64,000 nucleotides of DNA. Origin: Tetrastigma voinierianum (lineage: Eukaryota; Streptophyta; Magnoliopsida; Vitales; Vitaceae). Every line of letters begins with the position of its first letter. Within the stretch, counting starts at the first letter, position 1. The notes beneath the pieces are model-generated. The model was not told the DNA's origin, did no database searches, and saw only the letters and a list, made by a program, of their open reading frames with translations. Shown here piece after piece: positions 1-10,454 of the stretch. The translations under genes and the position numbers were made by a program. The stretch spans positions 19,323 to 83,322 of the forward strand of contig JAEQBH010001374.1 in the NCBI GenBank assembly GCA_016808115.1. Direction: 5' to 3'.

Positions 1-1462
1 TGATTCAGGCTACCTAAGAGGTGATCTGCAATCAACAAAATTGGTTTCCTATTTTCCTCCCACTCCGTGAGTCGCCTACTACAACATAAATGCCTGCGGC
101 CGAACACTTTATTTGCCATCTTACAAATGATTTGTATCATGGTTCAAAATGGTGAGGCTTTCTATTTGGATTTTTGGATTAGCATTGAAAAGCGCTGGTG
201 TTGTCACTTCAGTTAACTCCGAAACAGCTTTAAAATAAGGTGTGTAATGGAGACCTCAAGGCTCGGGTCACTAGATTGGCCTAATGAGGTTATAAAGGTG
301 TCCTCGGGTTATTTCTTCGCATTAGGCAAATGACATATAGTCATCACAAAATCGGATATTTGTTTAGCTTTTTAAAACCAACCCTTAAAAACATTCCTAG
401 TTTCCAACCAAAGCATTTATCAACCTTTAATGTTTCGCAGCTTGAAAACTAAGCATTTAACCTACTTTCTGGCTCAGAATGACATCTAATGATGTCAGTG
501 TATCTACCATTAAGAATACACTGAACCCTAAAGCATGCCAAGTATTGACCAAAGGAAATACATTAAATAGCATTAAACCCTAGTTTGGAAAGTTTGAAAC
601 ACATAAATGCAGTACCTGCTTCATTTAAAATAGAGGAACACCTGCCAACCACCATTAACCAACCTAGCAACCCTCCTCTTCAAGGTTTTGAGGCTTGGTA
701 CCAAAAATCCTCAGTTGTCATCCCCAAAGGGGTGCCTGGCACCGAAAATGAGAGAAAGAAGAGAAAGAAGAGAGAAAACTCAGAATCAAAATGAAAAGTC
801 ACAGATTGAAAGTTAGCAAAGTTGGGGTTACAATTTGTCCATAAGGTGGCTTATATAGCCTTACAAGATGTAAAATACCAATATAACCAAAATAATATGA
901 TTACATCGGGACAAACGGGAATTACACAAACCCGGCCAGTTGATCACAAACAGAGGGGCGCACTTTCGCTTACGATATGAAATTGCTTATCATAGCGAAA
1001 TTGAAGGCATAGCTTAAAATTTGAATTTCACATACGTAATTTTCGCTATGATAACGACCCGTCGATAGAGAAATTTCGCTATCATAGCTTAAAAATTGCC
1101 ATCCTCATAAATTTTCGCTATGCCATAGCGAAATTCCTGATCTCCTGCATTGCATCCTGCATCAATTCAGCCTGCATTTCTTCATTTCCAGCTTGACATT
1201 TCTTCATCCCGGCTTGATGAAATCGCCGAGAATCCATACGAACTCAGCATAAAACATCACAATTACGATGCCAAGCTTGATATGATGGTTGAGGTTCCAA
1301 GAAACCTGCACAACTACCAAAAACAACCTTGAAACAAAACTAGTAGTAATTAAACGGACTCATATTACGTCAATCCGGGTTTAATTAATATGACTAGTAC
1401 GCAAAAAGCACTTAAAACCTATCTTAAATAGGACTCAAAATAGCACTTTTCGGTACTTATCG
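1..1462 (-). mobile_element. LTR L1 of the TGATTAGT family (solo or truncated)
   Basis: Read on the minus strand this is one LTR of the family represented best by L2 (3158-4721). Its inner end at 1391-1462 carries the family 5' hairpin in decayed form, and its other end begins at the first base of the window. A TATA-like element lies at about 849-857 on the minus strand. Upstream of it (plus coordinates 955-1135) is the cluster of short AATTTCGC/GCGAAATT words typical of this family's U3. No internal domain adjoins it inside the window, so it may be a solo LTR or the inner LTR of an element that continues to the left. Confidence 0.75.
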
Positions 1463-3075
1463 CCTTCTTCTTCCGCAAAGATCGGCGACGGCTGACCCGC
1501 CGTCAAGAGCGGTCGCTTCTCACAATTCTTACATTCTCACCTACGTGTATCGTTTCTGCATCTTGACATCTCGGGTCCCCTCCCCCCCTCTTGTCTCGAA
1601 GAGTTTTCTTCCGCAAGATCGGCGGCGCGACCCCGCCGCCGCCAAGAGTCGCTAACTTCTACAATTCTATATTCTACCCACTGCACGTTTCTCGTCTCGA
1701 TCTCGCCTCCTCCCCCCTTTGTCTCAAAGAGCCTTTCCACAAGATCGGCGACGGCGACTCCATGCCGCCGTCAAGAGCACTACCTCACAATTTACATTCT
1801 CACCCAAGCCGTAATGCTTCTCGCCTTCGACATCTCGTCCCTCCCCTCTCTTTGCTCCCAAGAGCTTCTCTTCCAAGTAAAGATCGGGCGGCGAATTTCT
1901 TCACCGTCAAGAGCGCTGGCCTCACAATTCTTACATTCTCACCTACACGTTTCGCCTCTTGACATCTCATCCCTCCCCTCTTGGTCTCGGGCGAGCTTCT
2001 CTTACGCAAAGATCCGAGATGCAGGACTTCGCCGCCGTCAAGAGCGGCCAATCTCATAATTCTTACATTCTCACCCACATAATGTTTCGTCTATTGACAT
2101 CTCGTCCCCTTCCCCTCTTTGTCTCGAAGAGCTTCTCTTCCGCAGCATCGGCGGCGGCGACCCCTGTCGCCCTCAGGAGTGGCCAGTCTCACAATTCTTA
2201 CATTCTCACCCACAAAATGTTTCGTCTCTTGACATCTCGTCCCCTTCCCCTCTTTCACCTCGTAAAGCTTCTTCCGCAAAGATCGGTGGCGGCGACTGGC
2301 CTCGCAAGAGCGCGCCTCACAATTCTTAAATTCTCACCCACGTATCGCTTCGCCTCTTGACATCTCGTCCCTCCCCCCCTCTGCCTCGATGAGCTTCTCC
2401 GGCATCGGCGGTGTGGCGCACTTCGCCGCCGCCAAGACAAGCTGGCCCATACCTTGGCACTCTCACCTACGTAATGTTTTCGCTCTTAACATCTCGCCCT
2501 CCTTCTTGTCTCAAGAGCCTCGCGAAGATCGGTGGCGCGACACCTGCCGCCAAGAAAATGTGCCGCCTCATAATTCTTACATTCTCACCCATGTAATGCT
2601 TCATCTTCGACATCTCGCCCCTTCCCTCTTTGCTTCAAGAGCTTCTTCCGCAAAGATCGGGCGGTACGGACTTCGCCGCCGTCAAGAGCGCTGGCCTCAC
2701 AATTCTTACATTCTCACCCATTGCATCAGCCTCGCCTTCGACATCTCGTCCCTCCCCTCTTTTCTCTCGAAGAGCTTCTACAAGATCGGCATGTCCCCCC
2801 ACCGCCGTCAAGAGCCGCCAGTCTCACAATTCATACATTATCACCCATATAATGTTTCGCCTTCTTGACATCTTGTCCCTCCCCTCTTGTCTCGAAGAGC
2901 TTCTCTTCCGCGCTAAAGATAGCGCATGAATTTCATACCGGGCCAAGAGCGGTCGCTTCACAATTTAAGCATTCTCACCTGCATGTAATGCTCTGCCTCT
3001 GATCTCATCCTCCCCTCTTTGTCTCAAGAGCTGGGCAAAGATCGACGGGCGGCGACTTCGCCATCAAGAGCGGAG
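1463..3075. repeat. GC-rich satellite array, about 13 monomers of about 130 bp
   Basis: The word CCGTCAAGAGC or a close variant recurs near 1499, 1636, 1765, 1902, 2033, 2170, 2300, 2424, 2545, 2675, 2805, 2940 and 3063, giving spacings of 121-137 bp. Each monomer also has a TTGACATCTCGTCC block, a CTTCCGCAAAGATCGG block and an ACATTCTCACC block. Open frames here come from the repeat and have no coding support. The array lies between two inverted LTRs (L1 and L2). A single diverged monomer-like sequence recurs on either side of Ath-3 (47520-47600 and 53701-53725). 3076-3157 is short non-repeat sequence before L2. Confidence 0.9.
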
Positions 3076-3157
3076 CCCACATTGCTTTGATTAAGGGAGA
3101 TCACGCCTTCACTGGCGGGGCTGGAGTATTCTCATTTTCATCAAATGAGGTCATGCT

Positions 3158-3230
3158 TGATTAGTACCCAAAAAGTGCTATTTTGAGCCCTATTCAAGAT
3201 AGGTTTTGAGTGCTTTTTGCGCACTAATCA
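3158..3230 (+). repeat. Terminal hairpin of the LTR
   Basis: The first 73 bases form an imperfect inverted repeat. One arm begins TGATTAGTACCCAAAAAG and the other ends CTTTTTGCGCACTAATCA, with a short loop around CCCTATTCAAGATAGG. The inner arm ends with the same octamer that closes the whole LTR at 4721. The same structure opens L4, L5, L6, L7 and L8, and is decayed in L1 and L3. Confidence 0.8.
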
Positions 3231-3469
3231 TATGAATTAAGCCAATTGTCGCAGATGTCCATTTAGTGCTTCGATTGGTTTCCAGATTGTTTTGATAGTT
3301 TTGCGTGTCTGGGAACTTCGCCAGCAAGCTTGGCTTCTTCGTGCCGAATGTGAAAACTCTACGATTTCACCAACCCAGTTTGAAATGTCGTAAATGAATC
3401 AAGAATCAAGGCAACTGATGAGAGGTTGATGCAAAGGGCAAACAGTAAAGGTGAGGAAACCAAAGAATT

Positions 3470-3720
3470 TCACATACATTGCGAAAATTTTACCGATTGC
3501 GAAAATTTCACAGGCTGCGAAAAATTGAATCATAGCTAAATTTCAGAATCCTAGTGAAATTCGCTTATGTGAAATTTTTCGCTGTTAGTTGGGTACTACG
3601 CTAGCCTAGCTACTCACTGCTCATAGCGAAATTTTCATTTTCAACATTCCTTGTGAATTTCGCTAGTTGTTAAATTCTCGCTTAGCATAGTGAAATTTTC
3701 ACATGCAGCAAAATTCCCCA
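3470..3720. repeat. Cluster of short palindromic AATTTCGC/GCGAAATT words in U3
   Basis: About a dozen irregularly spaced copies of GCGAAATT or AATTTCGC, often preceded by CTAG or followed by TA, lie 130-380 bp upstream of the LTR TATA box. Equivalent clusters occur in L1 (955-1135), L3 (17500-17830), L4 (25530-25880), L7 (47930-48215) and L8 (52280-52600). They are absent from the shorter L5 and L6. The position upstream of TATA suggests a U3 enhancer-like repeat. That role is inference. Confidence 0.7.
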
Positions 3721-3849
3721 TAGCCAATTACTTCGCCCCGTGTTTTGATATTTTATTCCAAACAACCACGCTTTTGATTACTACCATGTCAGTTCTCATT
3801 GTAATTTCATATTTTAGGCCTTTTTGTCATTTCACACCTTGGGGTTGGC

Positions 3850-3857
3850 TATATAAG
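3850..3857 (+). promoter_or_regulatory. TATA box of LTR L2
   Basis: TATATAAG lies in a GGCTATATAAGC context and is followed by a CT-rich stretch ending near 3965, as expected for the U3/R boundary of a plant LTR. The same element is seen at about 52720-52728 in L8, 35801-35807 in L5 and 40303-40309 in L6. Confidence 0.6.
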
Positions 3858-4721
3858 CTCCCCTACAACTTTGTAACCCTAATTTTTCCATTTTTATGCA
3901 AGTTTCCCGCAGCTTTTCATTTTAGGTTTTATTTTGCTCTCTTCTCTCTCTTCTTTCTCTCATTTTCAGTCACAACACACTGAGATGGATAACTCAAGCG
4001 GATGCTTGGCTAAGCCCTCACAAAACTTTGAAGCAGGAGGGTTGGTTAGCTTGGTTTCTTGGGGGCTACCGCAGTTGTCCTCATGCTTTAAATGTGATAC
4101 AGATCGTGATTATGGTTCCAAACTTTCCAAACTAGGGTTTAATGCCATTTAATGTCTTTCTTTTCGTCAATACTTGTCATAAGCTTAGTGGTTCGAAGGC
4201 ATTCTAATGATAGATGCAATCGATATCTGGTATGTCATTTACGAGCCATTGAAATGGTGGTTAAATGCTAGGGTTTCAAACCGACTGACATTGAATAAGC
4301 CAGCATTTGATTTGGACTAAATAGGGAGGGTTCTAGGTTAGGCTTTATAGCTAAACAAAAGATCCGGTCGCTTAATATATGTCATTAGCCCTAATGCGTA
4401 GGAAATAACCCGGAAAGGATACTTTAATACCCCCATGTTATCAAGCTAGTGACCCAAGCCTTCAAGGTTACCATTTCACACTTTCAGTTTAAGCTATTTC
4501 AGTTATCTAGTGAACAACCAACTCCCCTGTTTTTAATCAAATCCAAAAATCCAAACAAAAGTCTCACCATTTTCAAACATTAATGCGAATCATTCGTGGG
4601 ATGAAAACCCATCCCCGTGTTCGACCCTAGACCGCTATACTGCTGTAGCTTGACTACGGCAGTAGGAGGAGATAGGAACAAATATTGTTGATCTCTGATC
4701 ACCCTACCGTGGCACTAATCA

Positions 4722-5180
4722 ACGCCCTTCTAAGAGCGTTGAGACTTCCATCTCAGTTACGTAGAGGTTTCCATGTGCCAGGTTAGGCAAGAATGGGGAA
4801 AGGGGAGAAGGTAGAGAAGGACCATGTTTCCTCTTCTGGGGGAGGGACTGTTTCCTCTTCTGGGGGAAGGAAGGGTTAGAACGCGACCTTTGGGTCCCAT
4901 TTCATGGTTTATGTCCCTCGTTTAAATATAGATCACTGGCGCTGGTTGCAACCTACTCCTCCTCCTCCCGCCAGCCAAGAAGGAAACGGAAAGGCCATTG
5001 GTGGGGCGAATAGGAAGGCCATCGAAGCCAACGAGAGGGGGTCAATGTGAAAACCGACGAGGCCAATGGCAGTGACAATAACGGCGGTGATGAAAACGGC
5101 ACCAACGGTGGTAACCGCAAGCGTGAACGGAAACGATATGGCTGCACATAGAGATTCCTCGACTTTGTTTGTTTTTGTTT
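4722..5180. other. Spacer, no gene recognised
   Basis: This is moderately GC-rich sequence to the right of L2. A short direct duplication of GTTTCCTCTTCTGGGGG lies at about 4829 and 4851. Hydrophobic minus-strand frames at 4933-5187 are not supported by any recognisable family or splice context. Confidence 0.5.
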
Positions 5181-5475
5181 TTTTCACTTTAGTTAGCTGA
5201 CCCGAGCTTTTTTTTAATGCTATATATCTAACTCATCTTCGCAGCTAGCCCGGCTTTCTCTTCTACCTTCTTGCACTTATTGGTTTTTTTTTTTAAGCTT
5301 AGTTAAAGGACCTGAGCTTTTTTTATTATTATTATTTTTTAATATAACTCATCTTCAAATAGCTAGCCTCCGTTCTCTCTCTCTCTTCTACCTTCTTGCA
5401 CTGATTGTTTTTTTTTTTTAAGCTTAGTTGTGCTGACCTGAGTTTCTTATTTATTTATTATTATTATTATTGATT
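5181..5475 (+). repeat. Small tandem repeat, about 2.5 units of roughly 110-125 bp
   Basis: Each unit has a poly(T) run, AAGCTTAGTT or TTTAGTTAGC, a GACCTGAGCTTTTT block, AACTCATCTTC and TTCTACCTTCTTGCAC. Two nearly full units (about 5181-5282 and 5283-5407) and a partial third are visible. The repeat is flanked by ATT-rich simple sequence. Confidence 0.7.
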
Positions 5476-8170
5476 TTGCATGATTTTTATTATTATTATT
5501 ATTCTTATTAATACTATGTCCATAGTTTTGCAAATAATTTGTGTGTTATAGTGTCAAGTAAATAATGGTGGATAACAGTAGGTCAGTCCCATACCTACCT
5601 CGAGGACTGCAAAAGCGATAGCCAGGTGCGGCGGCTTTGGGATATGGGCAAGCAGTGTGCTAACTAAAAGTTGTACAGTTGGTAATGAGGACTAATTTTT
5701 TAATAGGGAAAATAAAATAAACCAAAAGTTTAGGCCCTATATACGTAGGCAACTAAGCCTCCAAAAACTGCTTTAACATTTTCAAGCGCATCGAGTATTC
5801 TCTTACTCGTGGTTCGAACCGATCAAACCCAGACGACTTCTACCGAAACGGGTATTTACTTCCTACCAGTCGCAACCGCCTCGAGGGTGACCGCGACCGA
5901 AGTCCGATACCGCATACGTACCATCAAACTCGGTACTATATCGGCTAAACTCGGATGATTCGATCGAGATTCCGAGTTAACTCTACGACTCCGATCTTCT
6001 TTGAGAATGAGGTAAAGTCGATTCTCACCTTCCCTTCATCTGCATCTGATCACACCAAAACCATTTTTCTATAACTTGAAAACAAAAAAGACTTTTACAA
6101 GAACATAGAGATTTTTCGCATACCAAAATCTATTTTACGATTCGCTACTTCTTCAAAATAAAACTTTTTTCTTCAAACGAGATTTTATTCAAAAGCATCA
6201 AAATTAATAATGATTGTCCACCTTAACTCGGTGGAATAGAGATTCGCGCAGACCTTCCAAGAAAGTGTACAATGTTTATATGCGCCATTAAGATCCGCGG
6301 ATATGGGTTAAATTTATGATAAAAATACATTGAACCAGAGGTAAATAAGATGCATGGTAGCTGTCAAACAGGTAAAGAAGGAACTGAGAAACTGGTATAA
6401 AAGAATGATGATTCAGGTAAAGAGGTAAAATATGTCGTTTGAACTCGCTTGTTAACATGCAAAGGAAAAGTCTCTGATATATATATACTCTACATTTAAA
6501 ACTAAAATATATTTATTTCCTTAATAAATATATTTATTCTATAAAATAAATATAAATATGTTCGATAAAAACATTTTAATAATTAATAATGACTTTGTCT
6601 TTTAAAAATTATAATCTATTCATTATTATAACAAATATAAATTTAATAGGTTTTACTCTGTTACAGAGTTTTAATCTTAACAAAATAAATTATTTTCTTT
6701 CTTTTTATTTAATCTTTTAAATATAAATGATAAATAAAAAAGGTTTTAAATCTATCTCAATACACTTTTACAAATACATGAAAAAAATTTATATATATTA
6801 ATTAATTTTTTTTAGATTGAAGACTATTTAAGCTACACATATTCAAGTTATAAACAATTCTTTCATCAAAATTCTCATTATGAAAAATGTTGTTCTAATT
6901 TGTATGTTCATTGCATAAATAATGATGATTTTGAATTTTATTATAATTGGGCACATAATAGATTATTGTATTCTATCTCTTTCAATAAAAATCTTTTTTT
7001 TAAAATCCCCTCAATAAAAATCTTGTATATTTCAAATAAATAATTCCTATTTTTGTCAAATCATAACTATTAGAGAATTCCTTATGTGCTAATCTATTAT
7101 GAGAACAGATAATATTAAATATAAGATATTTTTATTTTTATTAAAATTTGAAATTTGAACTCATTTAATGGTACTTATTTTTGTAATAATTTATATAATA
7201 TTTTTATAATTTTTGTTTTATATTTTTATAATATATGTCGTTTTGGCCCCAAAAAGATCAAAACGCCGTTTTGGATCCAAAAACTGTATTTTGCATATCC
7301 AAGTCTTTCGGTCCCCATTTTTGCCCTGTTTTCAACCGAAAAATACATCATATCCCTCCCAACCTCAATATCAACCACATAGAAGATAAAAATTATGTAA
7401 ATTTATTTATTACTGGATATAAATTTAATTTTTGTTGAACAACAATTATATTAGAAAATAATTTTTTTTGTTAGCATTAGCATACATATCTTTCACTGAA
7501 TGCTTCATTAACTATTTAAATAATGTTAAATATAAAAAAATGTTTTATTAAATTTTTTTAGCTTATTTGATTATATTCATTTTTCACTTATATAATATTT
7601 TAATAATTTTTAAATATTTAATCATTTTTTTTTTTTATGATCGACCGACACGCGCGACCGGGAGCACAAGCTTAAAACTGGTCCGAGCCTGATCGATACC
7701 GCGATTTTGGAACCATAATACAGGTTTCAAAGAAAATGGGAACCCTCTAAACTTTCGTTCCGTTTGTTAGTGTCACAAGGTGAGGTAAGTAAGGTTGAAC
7801 TTGGATGACTTCATTCTCATACTCCCACTAGTAATATGGTTTGCTTTTCACTATCATATCCAATTTTGGAAAACAAACCATTTGAACCATTACTAGAAAT
7901 CCATCCTAAGCTCCATCATCTATGAGAAGAAAATCTGTTATATCATTGGCATCAAGTATTTAGTTTAATTTGTTAAGACAAACACAATCTTAACTAATAT
8001 ATATCTTTTAAAACTAAATTGACTTGTGAGATATAACCTTCCATTATTATATAATTATTTTCAAAAAATCATTTAATATATATATACATTGAAATAAACT
8101 AAAACAAGTTTCTTCAAACTTCAAAATGATTCTAAACGTAAAACAATCACGTAGAAACAAAAGTAAAAAC
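5476..8170. other. AT-rich intergenic DNA
   Basis: 5476-5560 is TTA/ATT simple repeat. 5561-6300 is more balanced in composition and might be an old LTR fragment, but I could not match it to another sequence in the window. 6480-7670 is very AT-rich, with a local inverted motif around AAAACGCCGTTTTGG near 7260. 7671-8170 shows nothing I can name. No credible coding region. Confidence 0.5.
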
Positions 8171-9324
8171 CTCATCGATATGTATGATCTCTGACCGATG
8201 GTATGAAGAAGAGCATCTTTCTCTGCAGGTGAAGAATTAAAAGAAGTTTTTCTGTTGAAGCAAATGGCCTTGGAGAGGGCTTCCTAGAGAGAGAACCCTG
8301 ATAAACAGAATAAATATTTGGTTTAAAAAAAACGTCAAATAATAATATCCAATCCTTCCCCATGTTTTCTCTTGAAGTATAACTCATATTAAACAAAAAA
8401 TATATTTTTTTTCTCATTTTATATATTTAATGTCTTACAAAAGAAAAGAAATTGATTTAAAAGAAATAAATTCAAAAGTTATTTCACGATACTAAACTAA
8501 CCATGCAAAAATAACCTTGAAAAAATGCTCTAAAGTAGTCCATGATGTTTGTCTCATACTCCCATTATAAATAAATAATAACCAAGGATATTTTTGTCCC
8601 AAAAAATATCTTTTTCTATTTGTGCTTTGAATTAAAATGGAAGATGTTAAATTACAATTTTTATTGGAATTTGTTCATTTTAAATGGTTATTCCAATTTT
8701 AAAAGAAAACAATGAGGATATTTTCGATAAACTGAGAGCAAAAATTGATGAAGGGTTGGAGCTTGTTTGGATCTTATTTTTTGAAAATTGTGTTCTATTC
8801 TTAAAAAGAGGGAGAGGGAGAACATCCTTCCTTATTTCTCAGCTTTTTTTATTCTGAAAAAACATAAAGAACACTGAATTTAGAGAACAAAAACTGTTTT
8901 CAAAAAATACCAAAATAATATTTTCTATGTTTTAAAAATAGTTACTCCAGCCGCAGTTTGAAACAAAAAATCAAGCAGTCCCTTAGGTTTTTGAGGTCGG
9001 TTTTCAAAAAGATTTTTAACCGGATCAGCATAAACTAAAATTAAATTGAAATTATTGGAAACAAGAAGTATAATAACTCACACTTAAACAGCAGAAAATA
9101 AAAACAAAAAACAAAGGGAGAAAACCTCTGTTTGTTAGGCGATCTTGGAAAATAAAATAAGTATTAAAACTCCTCCTTAGAATGGTCTCTTTCTCAACAA
9201 ATGAAGAATAAAAGTGATGATTTCTTTCAACAGCACGCACCGCACATGCCTTAAGAAGAAAGAATGCAGATGAAATTGACCAGCGAAGAAGAAGAATGTT
9301 TGTCATCCCCATCCCCATCGCCAT
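8171..9324 (-). CDS. Weak candidate host gene (two exon-like segments), function unknown
   Basis: On the minus strand a TATAAATA box at 9383-9390 lies about 60 bp before an ATG at 9324. The first exon-like frame starts MAMGMGMTNILLLRWS and runs through EKETILRRS near 9170. A second exon-like segment at 8283-8171 is preceded by a pyrimidine-rich tract ending in AG and followed by GTTTTT. It is 113 nt long, opens in frame, and contains NSSPAEKDALLHTIGQ. The two segments resemble each other weakly around F-x-SS-x-x-EK, so they could be duplicated exons or two decayed copies of one exon. I do not recognise the family. Alternatives are a gene relic or chance frames in AT-rich DNA. Confidence 0.25.
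8418..9051. other. AT-rich sequence between exon-like segments
   Basis: Intron or intergenic sequence. A stretch at about 8755-8990 (CTTGTTTGGATC to CCCTTAGG) has the look of a small non-autonomous DNA transposon, but I could not define terminal repeats or a target duplication. Confidence 0.3.
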
Positions 9325-9382
9325 CTTTGATCTTTCTTACTTGTACAAAATTGGTTTTAGGGGGTTCTGCCCTCAACCCTTT

Positions 9383-9390
9383 TATTTATA
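9383..9390 (-). promoter_or_regulatory. TATA-like box upstream of the 9324 candidate
   Basis: TATAAATA on the minus strand is followed by AAGGGTTGAGGGC and then the ATG about 60 bp downstream, a typical plant spacing. It supports a minus-strand transcription unit only if the exons are real. Confidence 0.3.
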
Positions 9391-9557
9391 TCTAAAACTT
9401 GAATATCCAAGAAATAAATATTTTAATTTTTTTTTAAAAGATATATATATATATATTATTTAGATTTCAAAATAAATATATCTATATCTATATACTAATA
9501 AAAGTATTTGTCTAATTTTATTTTCCTGACTCCTTCTCGATTTTTTTCCCATAAATG

Positions 9558-10338
9558 CGATGATGCTTTTTCAACGAGGCTGGGCTAGAGTGTGAGAGGG
9601 GTCGTTAGTACGGACACGATCGGCTGGTGGGATGCGGGCTTTTGGATCGTACGAGGGCGAAGTATGAAGGCTATTTGCAATGCCGATCTGCAAGCGAATT
9701 CGTCTATGACTACGGTCGTATACTCTCTGCAAAAACAAGGATGAAGGGGGTCGGCGGGGCTTAAGCCGTGGCGCTCAGATCACCTAAGTCGGTTTCTTTA
9801 TGAGGGAAAGAAGCTGCTGCAAACTGCTTAGTCTTGGCGTATGTTTTTGCGTACCTTTCACCGATGGGGTGACCTTGTATTTATAGTAGATGTTCTCCCA
9901 ATTGGATGGTAATTAGGATTCATTCCCATTAGATGGGATATTTCTTATTATAGTCCGTATCGGATTTGGTATAGGATATAGAAAGAGTAGTTTATTTAGG
10001 ATAATCTTCCTTCCTTATTGGGGGATCCGATTTGATGCTGATCTAATATTGTCTTTCTTTCCTTATTGGTGAGATTTGGCTGGACTTGCAGAATAATATA
10101 TTATTAGGGACTATTCTATTTTAATGCACGTGGGAGACTTCCATAAGTGGCCCATGGGCGAGCGGATTGGACCACCTCTCTCTTCTAGAACACAAAGGGA
10201 ATTTTGGAATCTTGGCGTAAAGGCATGAATGCCTCATTAGTGAGCCTCTCACTGGGATTCAGCTAGTGGGCCTTCGTGCTTAGGTGGGCTCTCTTTGGGT
10301 GGCGCGTGAGCTGAGCCACCGCCCCTCAAACCCTATCG
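9558..10338 (-). mobile_element. 3' LTR of Tat-B
   Basis: Read on the minus strand it begins at the TGATAGGGTTTGA-type end (here CGATAGGG, 10338) and ends in a GCATCATC-type end near 9558. A TATAAATA box lies at 9878-9885 on the minus strand. The sequence parallels 26602-27346, including the shared words GGGGGATCCGATTTGATGCTGATC and GAATAATATATTATTAGGG. On the internal side the minus strand reads ATGGGGCAACT immediately before the LTR, a plausible polypurine tract. Confidence 0.85.
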
Positions 10339-10454
10339 AGTTGCCCCATTACTGGTAATGCGGTGTACGTTCAGCCTTTGAGTATGCACATTCTAGCGTC
10401 AGTGCAATTTCCACGATGTGCGCCCGTTTGAGATTAGTTAGGGCTTGTCCGCGG

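Larger units (their letters stand above)
3158..4721 (+). mobile_element. LTR L2 of the TGATTAGT family, best-preserved copy
   Basis: It starts TGATTAGTACCC and ends GTGGCACTAATCA, the TG...CA ends of an LTR with an extended inverted repeat. The order is a terminal hairpin (3158-3230), an AATTTCGC-rich U3 block (3470-3720), a TATA box at 3850-3857, a CT-rich leader, and a 3' part with the family word CTTGACTACGGCAGTAGGAGG. No primer-binding site or coding region follows at 4722 and no polypurine tract precedes it, so it is probably a solo LTR. No clear target duplication is visible. Confidence 0.8.

Noticed and set aside
1591..2929. Overlapping S/R/P-rich frames on both strands
   Set aside because: They follow the 130-bp satellite period and are artefacts of the repeat.
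3470..3720. Reading the GCGAAATT words as E2F-type sites
   Set aside because: The words only partly fit that consensus; no further support in the sequence.
4933..5187. Hydrophobic minus-strand frame of 84 residues
   Set aside because: Low-complexity, overlaps several other frames, no start or splice context and no recognisable family.
8755..8990. Small non-autonomous DNA transposon
   Set aside because: Suggestive composition, but terminal repeats and target duplication could not be defined.
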